From NCBI GenBank assembly GCA_029060545.1, contig JAIDTT010000049.1, forward strand, positions 1 to 35,701: 35,701 nt of DNA, written 5' to 3'. Under the pieces are notes generated by a model that was not told where the DNA came from, searched no databases, and worked only from the letters and a program-made list of their open reading frames with translations. Shown here piece after piece: positions 25,357-33,072 of the stretch. The stretch's first letter is position 1. The number at the start of each line of letters is the position of its first letter. Origin of the DNA: Paramuribaculum sp. Its GTDB lineage: Bacteria > Bacteroidota > Bacteroidia > Bacteroidales > Muribaculaceae. Both the position numbers and the translations under genes were made by a program.

Positions 25357-26238
25357 ATGCCGGTAGATACTCTGCATATAGCCAGCGATACTGTAAAAGC
25401 CGCCACACAGGTGGCTGATACTATTGTCGCTACTCCTCCGCCTCCTCGGCGCAAGAGTGTGCTTACCGGCGATACCCTCATCCTCACTGAAGATGCCGCG
25501 CCCTGGAATGCTGCCGAGCAGGCAGCCACCTATACAGGCAAGGTAGGTTATTACACCGGTGTGCAGGGTATACCGCGCCGCCCGATGCCGGGCTACGACT
25601 CACTGGTGATGTCGTTGGTGATCGGAGTGTTTCTGATCATAGCGGTGAATCTGCGCCACTATTCCACTTTTCTCAAGACATTCTGGTCCAATATCTTCTC
25701 CGTGCGTCAGCGACAGAATGCCTTCGACGAGCGCGCCACCGTGTCCGAGGCGCGGGTGATGTTCTCCCTCGTACTGCTGCTCTGTCTCGGCGAGGGAATA
25801 CTTCTGTACACAGGCCTTAATATAACTGATATAGACGGTATACCAACATTTGAGGGCGTCACACTTATGATTCTTGTGGCGCTGTTATACTATCTGTGGC
25901 AACTTGGAGCGTATCGTCTCATAGGTTATGTATTCACTACCCGCAGGCGTGCCTTGTCGTGGTTCAAGGGATTCACTTCGTCGCAGGCGCTGCTGGCCGT
26001 GATGCTTGCTCCTCCGGCCATGGTGGCTCTCTTTATGCCGTCGATGGCTCCGATCATCGTGGGAGTTGGACTATTGCTGTATGTAGTGGCGCGTCTTTTC
26101 TTCATAATCAAAGGATTTAGAATTTTTTACCACAATTCGTTCTCCCTTGTTTACTTTATTTTGTACCTTTGCAGTCTCGAAATAATACCTTTGATTTTTA
26201 TCTACAAAATCGCCGGTTTCATAACCTTCAGTCTCTAA
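25357..26238 (+). CDS. DUF4271 integral membrane protein
   Basis: A 293-residue protein. A Pro-rich soluble N-terminus (residues 1–80) precedes several membrane helices: LVMSLVIGVFLIIAVNL, VMFSLVLLLCLGEGILLYTG, LMILVALLYYLWQLGAY, AVMLAPPAMVALFM, PIIVGVGLLLYVVARLFFI and LVYFILYLCSLEIIPLIFIY. This matches DUF4271, a Bacteroidetes family that regularly precedes hemD. Function unknown. A promoter box for hemD lies within its 3′ end. Confidence 0.88.
   Translation: MPVDTLHIASDTVKAATQVADTIVATPPPPRRKSVLTGDTLILTEDAAPWNAAEQAATYTGKVGYYTGVQGIPRRPMPGYDSLVMSLVIGVFLIIAVNLRHYSTFLKTFWSNIFSVRQRQNAFDERATVSEARVMFSLVLLLCLGEGILLYTGLNITDIDGIPTFEGVTLMILVALLYYLWQLGAYRLIGYVFTTRRRALSWFKGFTSSQALLAVMLAPPAMVALFMPSMAPIIVGVGLLLYVVARLFFIIKGFRIFYHNSFSLVYFILYLCSLEIIPLIFIYKIAGFITFSL
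26164..26171 (+). promoter_or_regulatory. Internal −7 box before hemD
   Basis: TACCTTTG inside the 3′ end of the DUF4271 gene, 87 bases before hemD. The context upstream is T-rich but without TTTG at the standard distance. hemD may therefore have its own transcript besides read-through. Confidence 0.45.
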
Positions 26239-26257
26239 TTAGTAAACCATTACGTTA

Positions 26258-27007
26258 GTGAAAGTAAAGAAAGTATTAGTATCGCAGCCGAAGCCCGCGT
26301 CTGAGAAGTCGCCCTACTACGAGATAGCCGAGAAATACGGGGTTCAGATCGAATTCCGCCCCTTCATAAAGGTAGAGGGTCTTACGGCTAAGGAATTCCG
26401 TCAGTCGAGGATTAATATTTCAGACTTTACAGCTATCATATTCACAGCGCGCACGGCTATCGATCATTTTTTCCGTCTCTGTGAAGAGCTCCGCGTAGCT
26501 ATACCCGACACCATGAAATACTTCTGCACCACCGAGAGCATCGCCCTCTATCTGCAGAAATACATCGTATACCGCAAACGCAAGATTTTCCACGGCTCCA
26601 CCGGTAAGCTCGACGGTCTGGTGAGCGCCCTCACCAAGCACAATAAGGAGAAGTATCTCTTTGTGGTGAGCGATGTGCATAAGACCGACGAGACTAATGT
26701 GCTCGACAAGATCAATATCGACTATACCAAGGCTGTGATGTATCGCACGGTGAGCAACGACTTTGCTCCCGATGAGCCGTTTGACTACGATATGCTGCTC
26801 TTCTTCAGTCCTTCCGGTATCGACTCGCTGCTGAAGAATTTCCCCGACTTCAATCAGGGCGATATCCGTATCGGTACCTTCGGCTCCACCACGGCACAGG
26901 CTGTAAAGAATGCCGGACTGCGCCTTGATATGGAGGCACCCACCCAGCAGGCACCGTCGATGACAGCCGCTCTTGACCAGTTCCTGAAAGAGGAATCCAA
27001 GAAATAA
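26258..27007 (+). CDS. hemD: Uroporphyrinogen-III synthase
   Basis: A 249-residue HemD-family protein that would cyclise hydroxymethylbilane to uroporphyrinogen III in tetrapyrrole synthesis. The family is poorly conserved; visible blocks are VKKVLVSQPKP, FTAIIFTARTAIDHFF, the middle hinge KYLFVVSDVHK, LLFFSPSGIDSLLKNF (ring-closing segment) and IGTFGSTTAQAVKNAGLRL near the end. The start is GTG at 26258, 19 bases past the DUF4271 stop; no ATG fits better. The same gene order is common in Bacteroidetes. Confidence 0.88.
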   Translation: MKVKKVLVSQPKPASEKSPYYEIAEKYGVQIEFRPFIKVEGLTAKEFRQSRINISDFTAIIFTARTAIDHFFRLCEELRVAIPDTMKYFCTTESIALYLQKYIVYRKRKIFHGSTGKLDGLVSALTKHNKEKYLFVVSDVHKTDETNVLDKINIDYTKAVMYRTVSNDFAPDEPFDYDMLLFFSPSGIDSLLKNFPDFNQGDIRIGTFGSTTAQAVKNAGLRLDMEAPTQQAPSMTAALDQFLKEESKK

Positions 27008-27042
27008 GTAATACGCACTATCATAACGCTACTTCGGGTACC

Positions 27043-27477
27043 GTGTCGTCGCTCAGACTATACAAGAAAGAGAAGTTGCGCAGTCGCACCGCGCTCGGCA
27101 ATCTCTTCGGAGGTAGCCGTGGCGACCGACGTGCGTCGTCCGGCCCGGGTCCCGACGGCGGCTCGCTCGCTTATCCCTGGCGCGCTGTGTGGCGTATCAA
27201 TACCGAGCGCAGCCATGAAGGCGCCAAGGCGCAATTTGCGATCATGGTGCCGAAGCGCAGGCTCCGCCATGCCGTTGACCGCGTGACGATGCGCCGCCGT
27301 ATGCGTGAAGCCTATCGGCTCAACCGTCATCTCCTTCCTCCCGAAGCGGCCTGTCTTGATATCGTATTCATCTACGTGGCTCCGCAACTCACTTCCTATC
27401 GCAATACCCACGGCTCTCTTGTGAAACTGCTGGGTCGTGTAGCCGAATCCCTTGTGTCTGCATCTGAGAACCGATGA
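27043..27477 (+). CDS. rnpA: Ribonuclease P protein component
   Basis: A 144-residue basic protein, the protein subunit of RNase P that assists tRNA 5′ processing. The conserved block is [21 protein letters not shown] (shortened here) followed by RMREAYRLN, and the C-terminal DIVFIYVAP strand. An insert rich in Gly and Arg (about residues 25–42) makes it slightly long. The start is taken as GTG at 27043. It overlaps yidD by 4 bases, the usual rnpA–yidD pairing. Confidence 0.94.
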   Translation: MSSLRLYKKEKLRSRTALGNLFGGSRGDRRASSGPGPDGGSLAYPWRAVWRINTERSHEGAKAQFAIMVPKRRLRHAVDRVTMRRRMREAYRLNRHLLPPEAACLDIVFIYVAPQLTSYRNTHGSLVKLLGRVAESLVSASENR

Positions 27478-27686
27478 TACGCCGTCTGCTCACACTCCCC
27501 ATCCACTTCTACCGCTACTGCATCTCACCGCTCACTCCGGCGAGTTGCCGCTTCACACCTACATGCAGTGAATACGCCATCGAGGCCATAATGCGTCACG
27601 GCGCTATCAAGGGCATCTGGCTTGCTTTGCGCCGGATCTGCAGGTGTCACCCGTGGGGAGGCAGCGGATACGATCCCGTGCCATGA
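27474..27686 (+). CDS. yidD: Membrane protein insertion efficiency factor YidD
   Basis: A 70-residue protein with the full YidD pattern: [20 protein letters not shown], then [34 protein letters not shown]. It assists insertion of membrane proteins with YidC. It begins inside the ATGA at the rnpA stop and ends in an ATGA shared with the TatD gene, so rnpA, yidD and tatD are a translationally coupled trio. Confidence 0.96.
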   Translation: MIRRLLTLPIHFYRYCISPLTPASCRFTPTCSEYAIEAIMRHGAIKGIWLALRRICRCHPWGGSGYDPVP

Positions 27687-28291
27687 CAGAAATAATAGAT
27701 ATCCATACTCATCGCCCAGGCCCCCAATCGATACTCAATGTGGAGCCTGGGGATCCTGTGCCGGCGCAGCCATTCAGCGTAGGCATACATCCCTGGCATC
27801 TTCACGATGCTACGCCACAACTATGGGAGCGACTCGAATTTATGGCATCACAGCCCGGCTGCATGGCGATAGGCGAGACAGGATTCGACCCTAACGCCGG
27901 AGCGTCGCTGTCGGAGCAAGCCGAAGCGTTCGAGCGCCACGTGGCTCTGAGCGAAAGGCTCGGAAAGCCGGTGATAGTGCATTGCGTAAAGTCGCTCGAT
28001 GCTCTCATAGGGGCTCGTCGACGTCTGCAACCTGCGCAGCCGTGGATATGGCACGGATTCCGCGGATCGCCTGAGATGGCTGACCAACTGCGCCGCCACG
28101 GCATACTCTACTCTCTCGGTCCGCGATTCAATCCGGCTACGGCGGCTTCCACTCCCCTTGCGGAGCTTCTGCTTGAGACCGACGACGATCCTTCGGTGAC
28201 GATAGCCGATGTGGCCGACCGTGTGGCGCAGGTACGCGGAATGTCGACGCGGGAGGTATTGGACAATGCAAAAACTTTTGTAAATTTGTGA
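27683..28291 (+). CDS. TatD-family metal-dependent hydrolase
   Basis: A 202-residue TatD-type TIM-barrel hydrolase. The metal ligands are visible: DIHTHRP (HxH), [14 protein letters not shown] and a C-terminal [10 protein letters not shown]. Family members are DNases or cleave other phosphoesters. It is shorter than the usual 260 residues, mainly in the middle of the barrel. The ATG at 27683 overlaps the yidD stop by 4 bases; an upstream GTG at 27644 lies within yidD and is rejected. It also carries the promoter box for upp in its last codons. Confidence 0.93.
   Translation: MTEIIDIHTHRPGPQSILNVEPGDPVPAQPFSVGIHPWHLHDATPQLWERLEFMASQPGCMAIGETGFDPNAGASLSEQAEAFERHVALSERLGKPVIVHCVKSLDALIGARRRLQPAQPWIWHGFRGSPEMADQLRRHGILYSLGPRFNPATAASTPLAELLLETDDDPSVTIADVADRVAQVRGMSTREVLDNAKTFVNL
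28281..28288 (+). promoter_or_regulatory. upp promoter −7 box
   Basis: TAAATTTG within the final codons of the TatD-family gene, with a TTG-like −33 element at the proper distance (ending at 28261). It is 53 bases before the upp ATG. Confidence 0.6.
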
Positions 28292-28340
28292 GCGTTACTA
28301 CACCGACAATTCTACATACCCAATAATTCCCCATACAGCC

Positions 28341-28994
28341 ATGAAAGTAATCGACTTTTCAAAGACTCCTTCGCTCGTAAGCCAGTATATGGCCGAACTC
28401 CGTGATGTGAACGTACAGAAAGATATGCTGCGATTCCGCCGTAACCTCGAGCGCATCGGCGAAATCATGGCCTACGAGATAAGCAAGACGATCGAATATG
28501 AGACTGTCGACATCACCACTCCTCTCGATGTAGCCAAATGCCAGATCATTAAGGAGAAGCTGGTGCTTGCCACTATATTCCGCGCGGGTATCCCCTTCCA
28601 TAAGGGCTTTCTCGACTATTTTGACCATGCGCAGAACGCTTTCGTATCGGCCTACCGCAAATACCGCGAGAAAGAAAACTTCGACGTATTCATCGAATAT
28701 ATCGCTTCGCCCCGTATCGACGGCAAGACCGTGATCATCGCCGACCCGATGCTTGCTACCGGATCATCGATGGAGCTTAGCTACAAGGCTCTGCTTACCA
28801 AAGGCACTCCCGATAAGATTCATGTGGCTTCAGTAGTGGCCTCACAGGCGGCTATCGAATATGTGAAGAAGACATTCCCCGCCGACAAGACTACCGTATG
28901 GGTAGGCGCCATCGACGATAAGATCAACTCTCACTCCTATATCGTGCCCGGCCTCGGCGACGCCGGCGACCTGGCCTACGGCGTCAAAGAGTAG
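28341..28994 (+). CDS. upp: Uracil phosphoribosyltransferase
   Basis: A 217-residue enzyme that salvages uracil to UMP with PRPP. The PRPP-binding loop is VIIADPMLATGSSM, preceded by TIFRAGIPFHKGF and followed by HVASVVASQAAIEYV. The C-terminal uracil-binding block ends GLGDAGDLAYG, as in known UPRTases. Its stop overlaps the convergent MATE gene by 11 bases. Confidence 0.96.
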   Translation: MKVIDFSKTPSLVSQYMAELRDVNVQKDMLRFRRNLERIGEIMAYEISKTIEYETVDITTPLDVAKCQIIKEKLVLATIFRAGIPFHKGFLDYFDHAQNAFVSAYRKYREKENFDVFIEYIASPRIDGKTVIIADPMLATGSSMELSYKALLTKGTPDKIHVASVVASQAAIEYVKKTFPADKTTVWVGAIDDKINSHSYIVPGLGDAGDLAYGVKE

Positions 28995-30309
28995 CCTTCC
29001 GGAAATAATATACGAATAGAGCGGCAGCGCATAGCAGCGATACCGCGAAACTGTAGACCACACCCTGCACTCCCCAGCCCAAGGGATGAGCCATCAGGTA
29101 AGTGGCCGGCATACCGATCACTATGTAGCTCACGAATGCTATTCCGGTCATCGGGCGCACATGTGCCGTACCTCTCAAAGCGTTGGCAAAGGTGATCTGT
29201 GTGGCGTCGGCATACTGGTAGCATACCAATGGTACGAGCAGTGTCAGACTCATGGTCACCACCGCCGGATCATTGGTGAATATCCGTATCACCGTGCCTC
29301 CTGCGAAAAAGAATATAGCCGACGACATCGTGGCCGTGAGGAGCATCAGCCGGTAGCCTGCTCCGGCCGTGCGCCGCATCAGCGCCTTGTCGTCATGGCC
29401 GGCGGCATTGGCCACCATCACTGACACAGCTGTGGCCAGTCCGTAGTAGATACAGAAGCCGAGCATACCCAGACACACTATTACCTGATATGATGCCAGT
29501 TGGAGTGTGCCGAGAGTACCGCATATCACGGCCGCGATAGTGAAGGATCCTGCCTCGAAAAGCATCTGGAAAGCCACGGGCCAGGATGTGGAATAGATTC
29601 TTCCGCACTCCCCTCTTTCGAGGCGTGAGGCTGCGAATCCCTGCCGGTAGATGCGGAAATCAGATTTGGAGAAGAATACCCATATCAGCACTATACAGCA
29701 GGCTGCACGGGCCAGCAGTGTGGATAATCCGGCGCCGTTGAGCCCCATTTCGGGCATACCCCACCGGCCGTAAATGAAGGCGTAGTTGCCCGCAATGTTA
29801 AGTGCATTGGAGGCTATGATGATCCACATAGGCAGTTTGGTGCGCTGTATGCCGTAACTCCACTGGGCGAACACGCCGAAGAGGATAAGAGGCACCAGCG
29901 ATGCAAGCACGATGAGGTAATATGGGCGGATGAGAGGCAGCAGTTCCGGTGGCTGTCCCATAAGCGGCAGGAAGAGATAGAGCGCTCCCATCACGGCAAT
30001 CACAGCCAGTCCGAATAGCGAATTGACCCATAAGGCATTCTTCACCAGTGAGCCGATCTGCTTATGGTCATCGCGACTGAAGAGAGATGCCACAAGAGGT
30101 GTCACCCCGTAGGAGAATCCCATCAGGGTGAACAGGGCGGAATTGAACAGATTGTTGACAAACGAAGCCGCGGCAAGCGATTCGGTAGAGTAATTGCCTA
30201 CCATAGCCGTGTCGCAGAAGCTCACCACGATAGTGCCGAGCTGGCTCACGATGATAGGCGCGCCGAGGCGCAGCAGGGATATGTAGAGATCAGTACTGCT
30301 CCTGTGCAT
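28984..30309 (-). CDS. MATE-family efflux transporter
   Basis: A 441-residue integral membrane protein with about twelve helices in two similar halves, the MATE/DinF layout. The N-terminal half opens LRLGAPIIVSQLGTIVVSFC followed by DTAMVGNYSTESLAAASFV, a typical MATE signature; a second copy of the fold starts near residue 235 (WPVAFQMLFEAGSFTIAAVI). It should export drugs or metabolites by Na+ or H+ antiport; the substrate is unknown. Its start overlaps the panB stop by 20 bases, so panB and this gene form a two-gene operon. Confidence 0.93.
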   Translation of the reverse strand: MHRSSTDLYISLLRLGAPIIVSQLGTIVVSFCDTAMVGNYSTESLAAASFVNNLFNSALFTLMGFSYGVTPLVASLFSRDDHKQIGSLVKNALWVNSLFGLAVIAVMGALYLFLPLMGQPPELLPLIRPYYLIVLASLVPLILFGVFAQWSYGIQRTKLPMWIIIASNALNIAGNYAFIYGRWGMPEMGLNGAGLSTLLARAACCIVLIWVFFSKSDFRIYRQGFAASRLERGECGRIYSTSWPVAFQMLFEAGSFTIAAVICGTLGTLQLASYQVIVCLGMLGFCIYYGLATAVSVMVANAAGHDDKALMRRTAGAGYRLMLLTATMSSAIFFFAGGTVIRIFTNDPAVVTMSLTLLVPLVCYQYADATQITFANALRGTAHVRPMTGIAFVSYIVIGMPATYLMAHPLGWGVQGVVYSFAVSLLCAAALFVYYFRKATL

Positions 30310-31111
30310 TCGGGAAATCGACCTCCTTCACGTCGGATACGTAATGCTCCAGCGCCTGTTGCATCTCGTTGCCCATATCGCCGTAGCGGCGCATGAATTT
30401 GGGGCTGAATCCGCGGTTCATGCCGAGCATATCCTGTACCACCAGCACCTGACCGTCGACCTGTGAGCCGGCACCGATACCAATCACCGGCACCGATACG
30501 CTTTGAGCCACGCGGGCTGCAAGCGCAGCCGGAATCTTCTCCAGTACGATGGCGAAGCATCCCAGGCGCTCAAGCTCCAGAGCGTTGGCCATCAGTTTCT
30601 CGGCCTCTGCATCGCCCTTGGCGCGTACGCCGTAGCCGCCAAACACATTGACAGATTGCGGAGTAAGACCGAGATGTCCGCACACCGGGATACCGGCGGC
30701 GATCACGCGGCGTATCTCTTCCGAAATCTCGCGTCCACCCTCCATCTTCACACCGGCGGCTCCGGTCAGCTTCATTATTTTCACAGCCGACTCCACTGCT
30801 ACCTGAGGCTGTCCCTGATAGTAGCCGAACGGCATATCCACGATCACGATGGCGCGCTTTGCCGCACGCACCACGCCCTTGGCGTAGGTGATCATATCGT
30901 CGAGGGTGATAGGCACGGTGGTATCGTAGCCCATCATCACATTGGCGGCTGAGTCGCCCACCAGAATGAAGTCGACACCGGCGGCATCGACTATCGAAGC
31001 CATAGTGAAATCATACGAAGTGAGGCAGGCGATCTTCTCACCCTTCTCCTTCATCTTGCGTAGGGTCGCCGTAGTGACCTTGCTTTGAGCAAATTCGGAT
31101 ATATAACCCAT
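30290..31111 (-). CDS. panB: 3-methyl-2-oxobutanoate hydroxymethyltransferase
   Basis: A 273-residue TIM-barrel enzyme of pantothenate synthesis that adds a hydroxymethyl group from methylene-THF to α-ketoisovalerate. Conserved blocks are IACLTSYDFTMASIVDAAG, ILVGDSAANVMMGYDTTVP (Mg2+ site), DMPFGYYQ, AAGVKMEGG, VCGHLGLTPQSVNVFGGY and PVIGIGAGSQVDGQVLV. Complete with the expected length. Confidence 0.97.
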   Translation of the reverse strand: MGYISEFAQSKVTTATLRKMKEKGEKIACLTSYDFTMASIVDAAGVDFILVGDSAANVMMGYDTTVPITLDDMITYAKGVVRAAKRAIVIVDMPFGYYQGQPQVAVESAVKIMKLTGAAGVKMEGGREISEEIRRVIAAGIPVCGHLGLTPQSVNVFGGYGVRAKGDAEAEKLMANALELERLGCFAIVLEKIPAALAARVAQSVSVPVIGIGAGSQVDGQVLVVQDMLGMNRGFSPKFMRRYGDMGNEMQQALEHYVSDVKEVDFPNAQEQY

Positions 31112-31141
31112 GATTGGTCTATTGAATATTGGTTAGTGTGG

Positions 31142-31149
31142 CAAAGTTA
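31142..31149 (-). promoter_or_regulatory. panB promoter −7 box
   Basis: TAACTTTG on the minus strand, 30 bases before the panB ATG. It lies in the 173-bp region shared with the divergent guanylyltransferase gene. No −33 TTTG at the standard distance. Confidence 0.6.
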
Positions 31150-31284
31150 CGAAAAAACCGCGAGATTGGTCATATCCACCGCTTCCGCTCAACAATATTA
31201 CGAGATTTTGCGGATGCGGATTGGATATTTGAAAGTTAATGGCTAAATTAGCGGTATTATATTAACTTGACCAATTCTCCCGCC

Positions 31285-32367
31285 ATGGAATCATCCAATA
31301 GATATTGTGTAATAATGTGCGGCGGCATCGGCAGCCGCTTCTGGCCTTACAGCCGCACTGACAAGCCCAAGCAGTTTATCGACTTCTTCGGCACGGGCCG
31401 CTCACTGCTGCAGATGACCTACGACCGTATGGTACGCCTCGTGCCTGCCGACCATATCCTCGTGGTCACCAACGAGCGTTATGAGCAGCTCGTCAAAGAG
31501 CAGTTGCCCGACGTAAAGCCGGAGAATATACTCTCCGAGCCGGATCGCCGCAATACAGCCCCGTGCATCGCCTGGGCAGCATATCATATTGGCGCACTCG
31601 ATCCCGAGGCTTCCATCATCGTCACTCCCAGCGACCATCTCATAATGCGTGAGGCTGCTTTCGAGGAGTGTGTGGAGCGCGGATTTGACTTCATAGATTC
31701 GCACGACGCGCTGCTCACCATCGGCATCACACCCACCCGTCCTGAGACCGGCTACGGATATATTCAGATCGGCGACGAGGTATCGCCCGGATTCATGAAA
31801 GTAAAGACCTTCACCGAGAAGCCCGATCTGGAGCTTGCGCGAGTGTTTGTCGACACCGGCGAATTCTTCTGGAACGCCGGTATCTTCCTATGGAAAGTTG
31901 ACACGATCAAGCGTGCCCTTGCAAAGTATCTGCCCGACCTCGACGGTATATTCTGTTCAGGAGCCGACAAGTTCGGCACCTCCTGCGAGAAGGAATTTAT
32001 CGACTGCACATTCCCGTCGGCTCCCAGTATCTCTATCGACTTCGGTGTGATGGAGAAGGCCGACAATGTGTATGTGGAGTGCGCCGACTTAGGCTGGAGC
32101 GATCTCGGCACATGGAGCTCGCTCTATGAGATCTCGCCCAAGAATATTGCCGGCAACGTCACCCAGAAGTGCAACGTGATGGCCTACGACTCGTCGGGCA
32201 ACATCTTTATGGCTCCCGACGGCAAACTCGTGGTCGTATCGGGTCTGAAAGACTTTATCGTAGCTGATGCGGGCGACGTACTGCTCATCTGTCCGAAGGG
32301 CGAGGAGCAACGCATCCGCCAGATGGTCAACGAAGTCAACCAGCGCTTCGACGACAAATTCATGTAA
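31285..32367 (+). CDS. manC: Mannose-1-phosphate guanylyltransferase
   Basis: A 360-residue nucleotidyltransferase that makes GDP-mannose for surface glycans or GDP-fucose. The activation motif is MCGGIGSRFWPYSRTDKPKQ (written here within limits), then SEPDRRNTAPCIAWAA, IIVTPSDHLI, ETGYGYIQIGD and TFTEKPD, with WNAGIFLWK and DLGWSDLGTWSSLYE. The phosphomannose isomerase half found in longer bifunctional enzymes is absent. I start at ATG 31285, since the upstream TTG at 31267 gives only six extra residues without family support. The symbol is used for the activity. Confidence 0.94.
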   Translation: MESSNRYCVIMCGGIGSRFWPYSRTDKPKQFIDFFGTGRSLLQMTYDRMVRLVPADHILVVTNERYEQLVKEQLPDVKPENILSEPDRRNTAPCIAWAAYHIGALDPEASIIVTPSDHLIMREAAFEECVERGFDFIDSHDALLTIGITPTRPETGYGYIQIGDEVSPGFMKVKTFTEKPDLELARVFVDTGEFFWNAGIFLWKVDTIKRALAKYLPDLDGIFCSGADKFGTSCEKEFIDCTFPSAPSISIDFGVMEKADNVYVECADLGWSDLGTWSSLYEISPKNIAGNVTQKCNVMAYDSSGNIFMAPDGKLVVVSGLKDFIVADAGDVLLICPKGEEQRIRQMVNEVNQRFDDKFM

Positions 32368-32407
32368 TCCCGCGCCCACTGCTGACCCTGACCGAAAAAT
32401 AGTGTAG

Positions 32408-32950
32408 ATGGATCAGTATCGCAAGACCCCACGAGCCGGATTTATTCATTATGATGCTGGGATTTTTTTCCTTACAATCTGTACAAAAGGACAAAAGCAT
32501 TATTTTGGCGAAATATACGGAGGTGAGATGCATCTTAGTCCCATTGGCCGGTATGCCGAAGCACAATTGATATCGGTTACCGAAGTATGTGGCTATGTGG
32601 AAGTACCATTGTTTGTGGTAATGCCCAATCATGTACATATGATAGTCTGCATTCGTAGGGACGTGCCTTTGGCACGTAGTAATGAAGGAAATATACAGCG
32701 GTCGCCAAATCCTTCACTTAGAACAGATCCTATAAGCCAACGTCATGTGCCGGTATTGAGTAGATACGTCAATTCATTTAAGGGTGCTGTCACGAAGTAT
32801 GCCAAGTCGCTGGGTGTAGATTTTCATTGGCAGGGTAGGTATTACGATCATTACATTAGAAATAATCGTGATGGAAATAATATATCCGTCTACATAAGGA
32901 ATAATGTTGCGCGGTGGGAAGCCGATTGCTTCTATTCTCCTGTTGAATAG
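32408..32950 (+). CDS. REP-associated tyrosine transposase (RAYT, Y1 family)
   Basis: A 180-residue HUH single-strand transposase of the IS200/REP-associated type. The HUH motif is PNHVHMIV, and the catalytic Tyr lies in the C-terminal RYYDHYIRN block. The opening (RTP-like start, then GIFFLTICTKGQKHYFG) is characteristic. RAYTs bind and cut REP palindromes. A REP-like palindrome is embedded in its own frame at 32654–32677, encoding a segment just after the HUH motif, and an inverted copy follows its stop. The gene is full length and looks intact. It lies 40 bases past manC. Confidence 0.93.
   Translation: MDQYRKTPRAGFIHYDAGIFFLTICTKGQKHYFGEIYGGEMHLSPIGRYAEAQLISVTEVCGYVEVPLFVVMPNHVHMIVCIRRDVPLARSNEGNIQRSPNPSLRTDPISQRHVPVLSRYVNSFKGAVTKYAKSLGVDFHWQGRYYDHYIRNNRDGNNISVYIRNNVARWEADCFYSPVE
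32654..32677 (+). repeat. REP-like palindrome inside the RAYT gene
   Basis: CGTAGGGAC followed by GTGCC-TTT-GGCAC. The stem of five pairs and the GTAGGGAC head match the inverted copy at 32959–32982 apart from three transitions. It is in frame and translated as part of the transposase. Confidence 0.75.
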
Positions 32951-32958
32951 GAAATGCA

Positions 32959-32982
32959 ACATGCCGAAGGCATGTCCCTACG
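32959..32982 (-). repeat. REP-like palindrome after the RAYT stop
   Basis: On the minus strand CGTAGGGAC-ATGCC-TTC-GGCAT-GT, the same head and stem as the in-gene copy but in the opposite orientation. Two oppositely oriented REPs about 0.3 kb apart resemble the BIME arrangement mobilised by RAYTs. Confidence 0.75.
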
Positions 32983-33016
32983 AAAAAGACTGGATCGACA
33001 TATATTAAATCACGAA

Positions 33017-33062
33017 TGCATAAGAAGGTGGGCGATCACACGATTGCCCACCCTCTTATGCA
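33017..33062. terminator. Long hairpin terminator between RAYT and BspA-like genes
   Basis: TGCATAAGA (33017–33025) pairs with TCTTATGCA (33054–33062), and GGTGGGC (33027–33033) with GCCCACC (33046–33052), leaving a six-base loop and one mismatch. It lies between convergent genes and can terminate both. Its core 33027–33055 reappears inverted at 35302–35330. Confidence 0.75.
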
Positions 33063-33072
33063 TAGTATAAGT

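Noticed and set aside
27644-27682. Longer TatD-family start at GTG
   Set aside because: Lies within yidD; the ATG at 27683 gives the usual 4-base overlap and begins right before the HxH motif.
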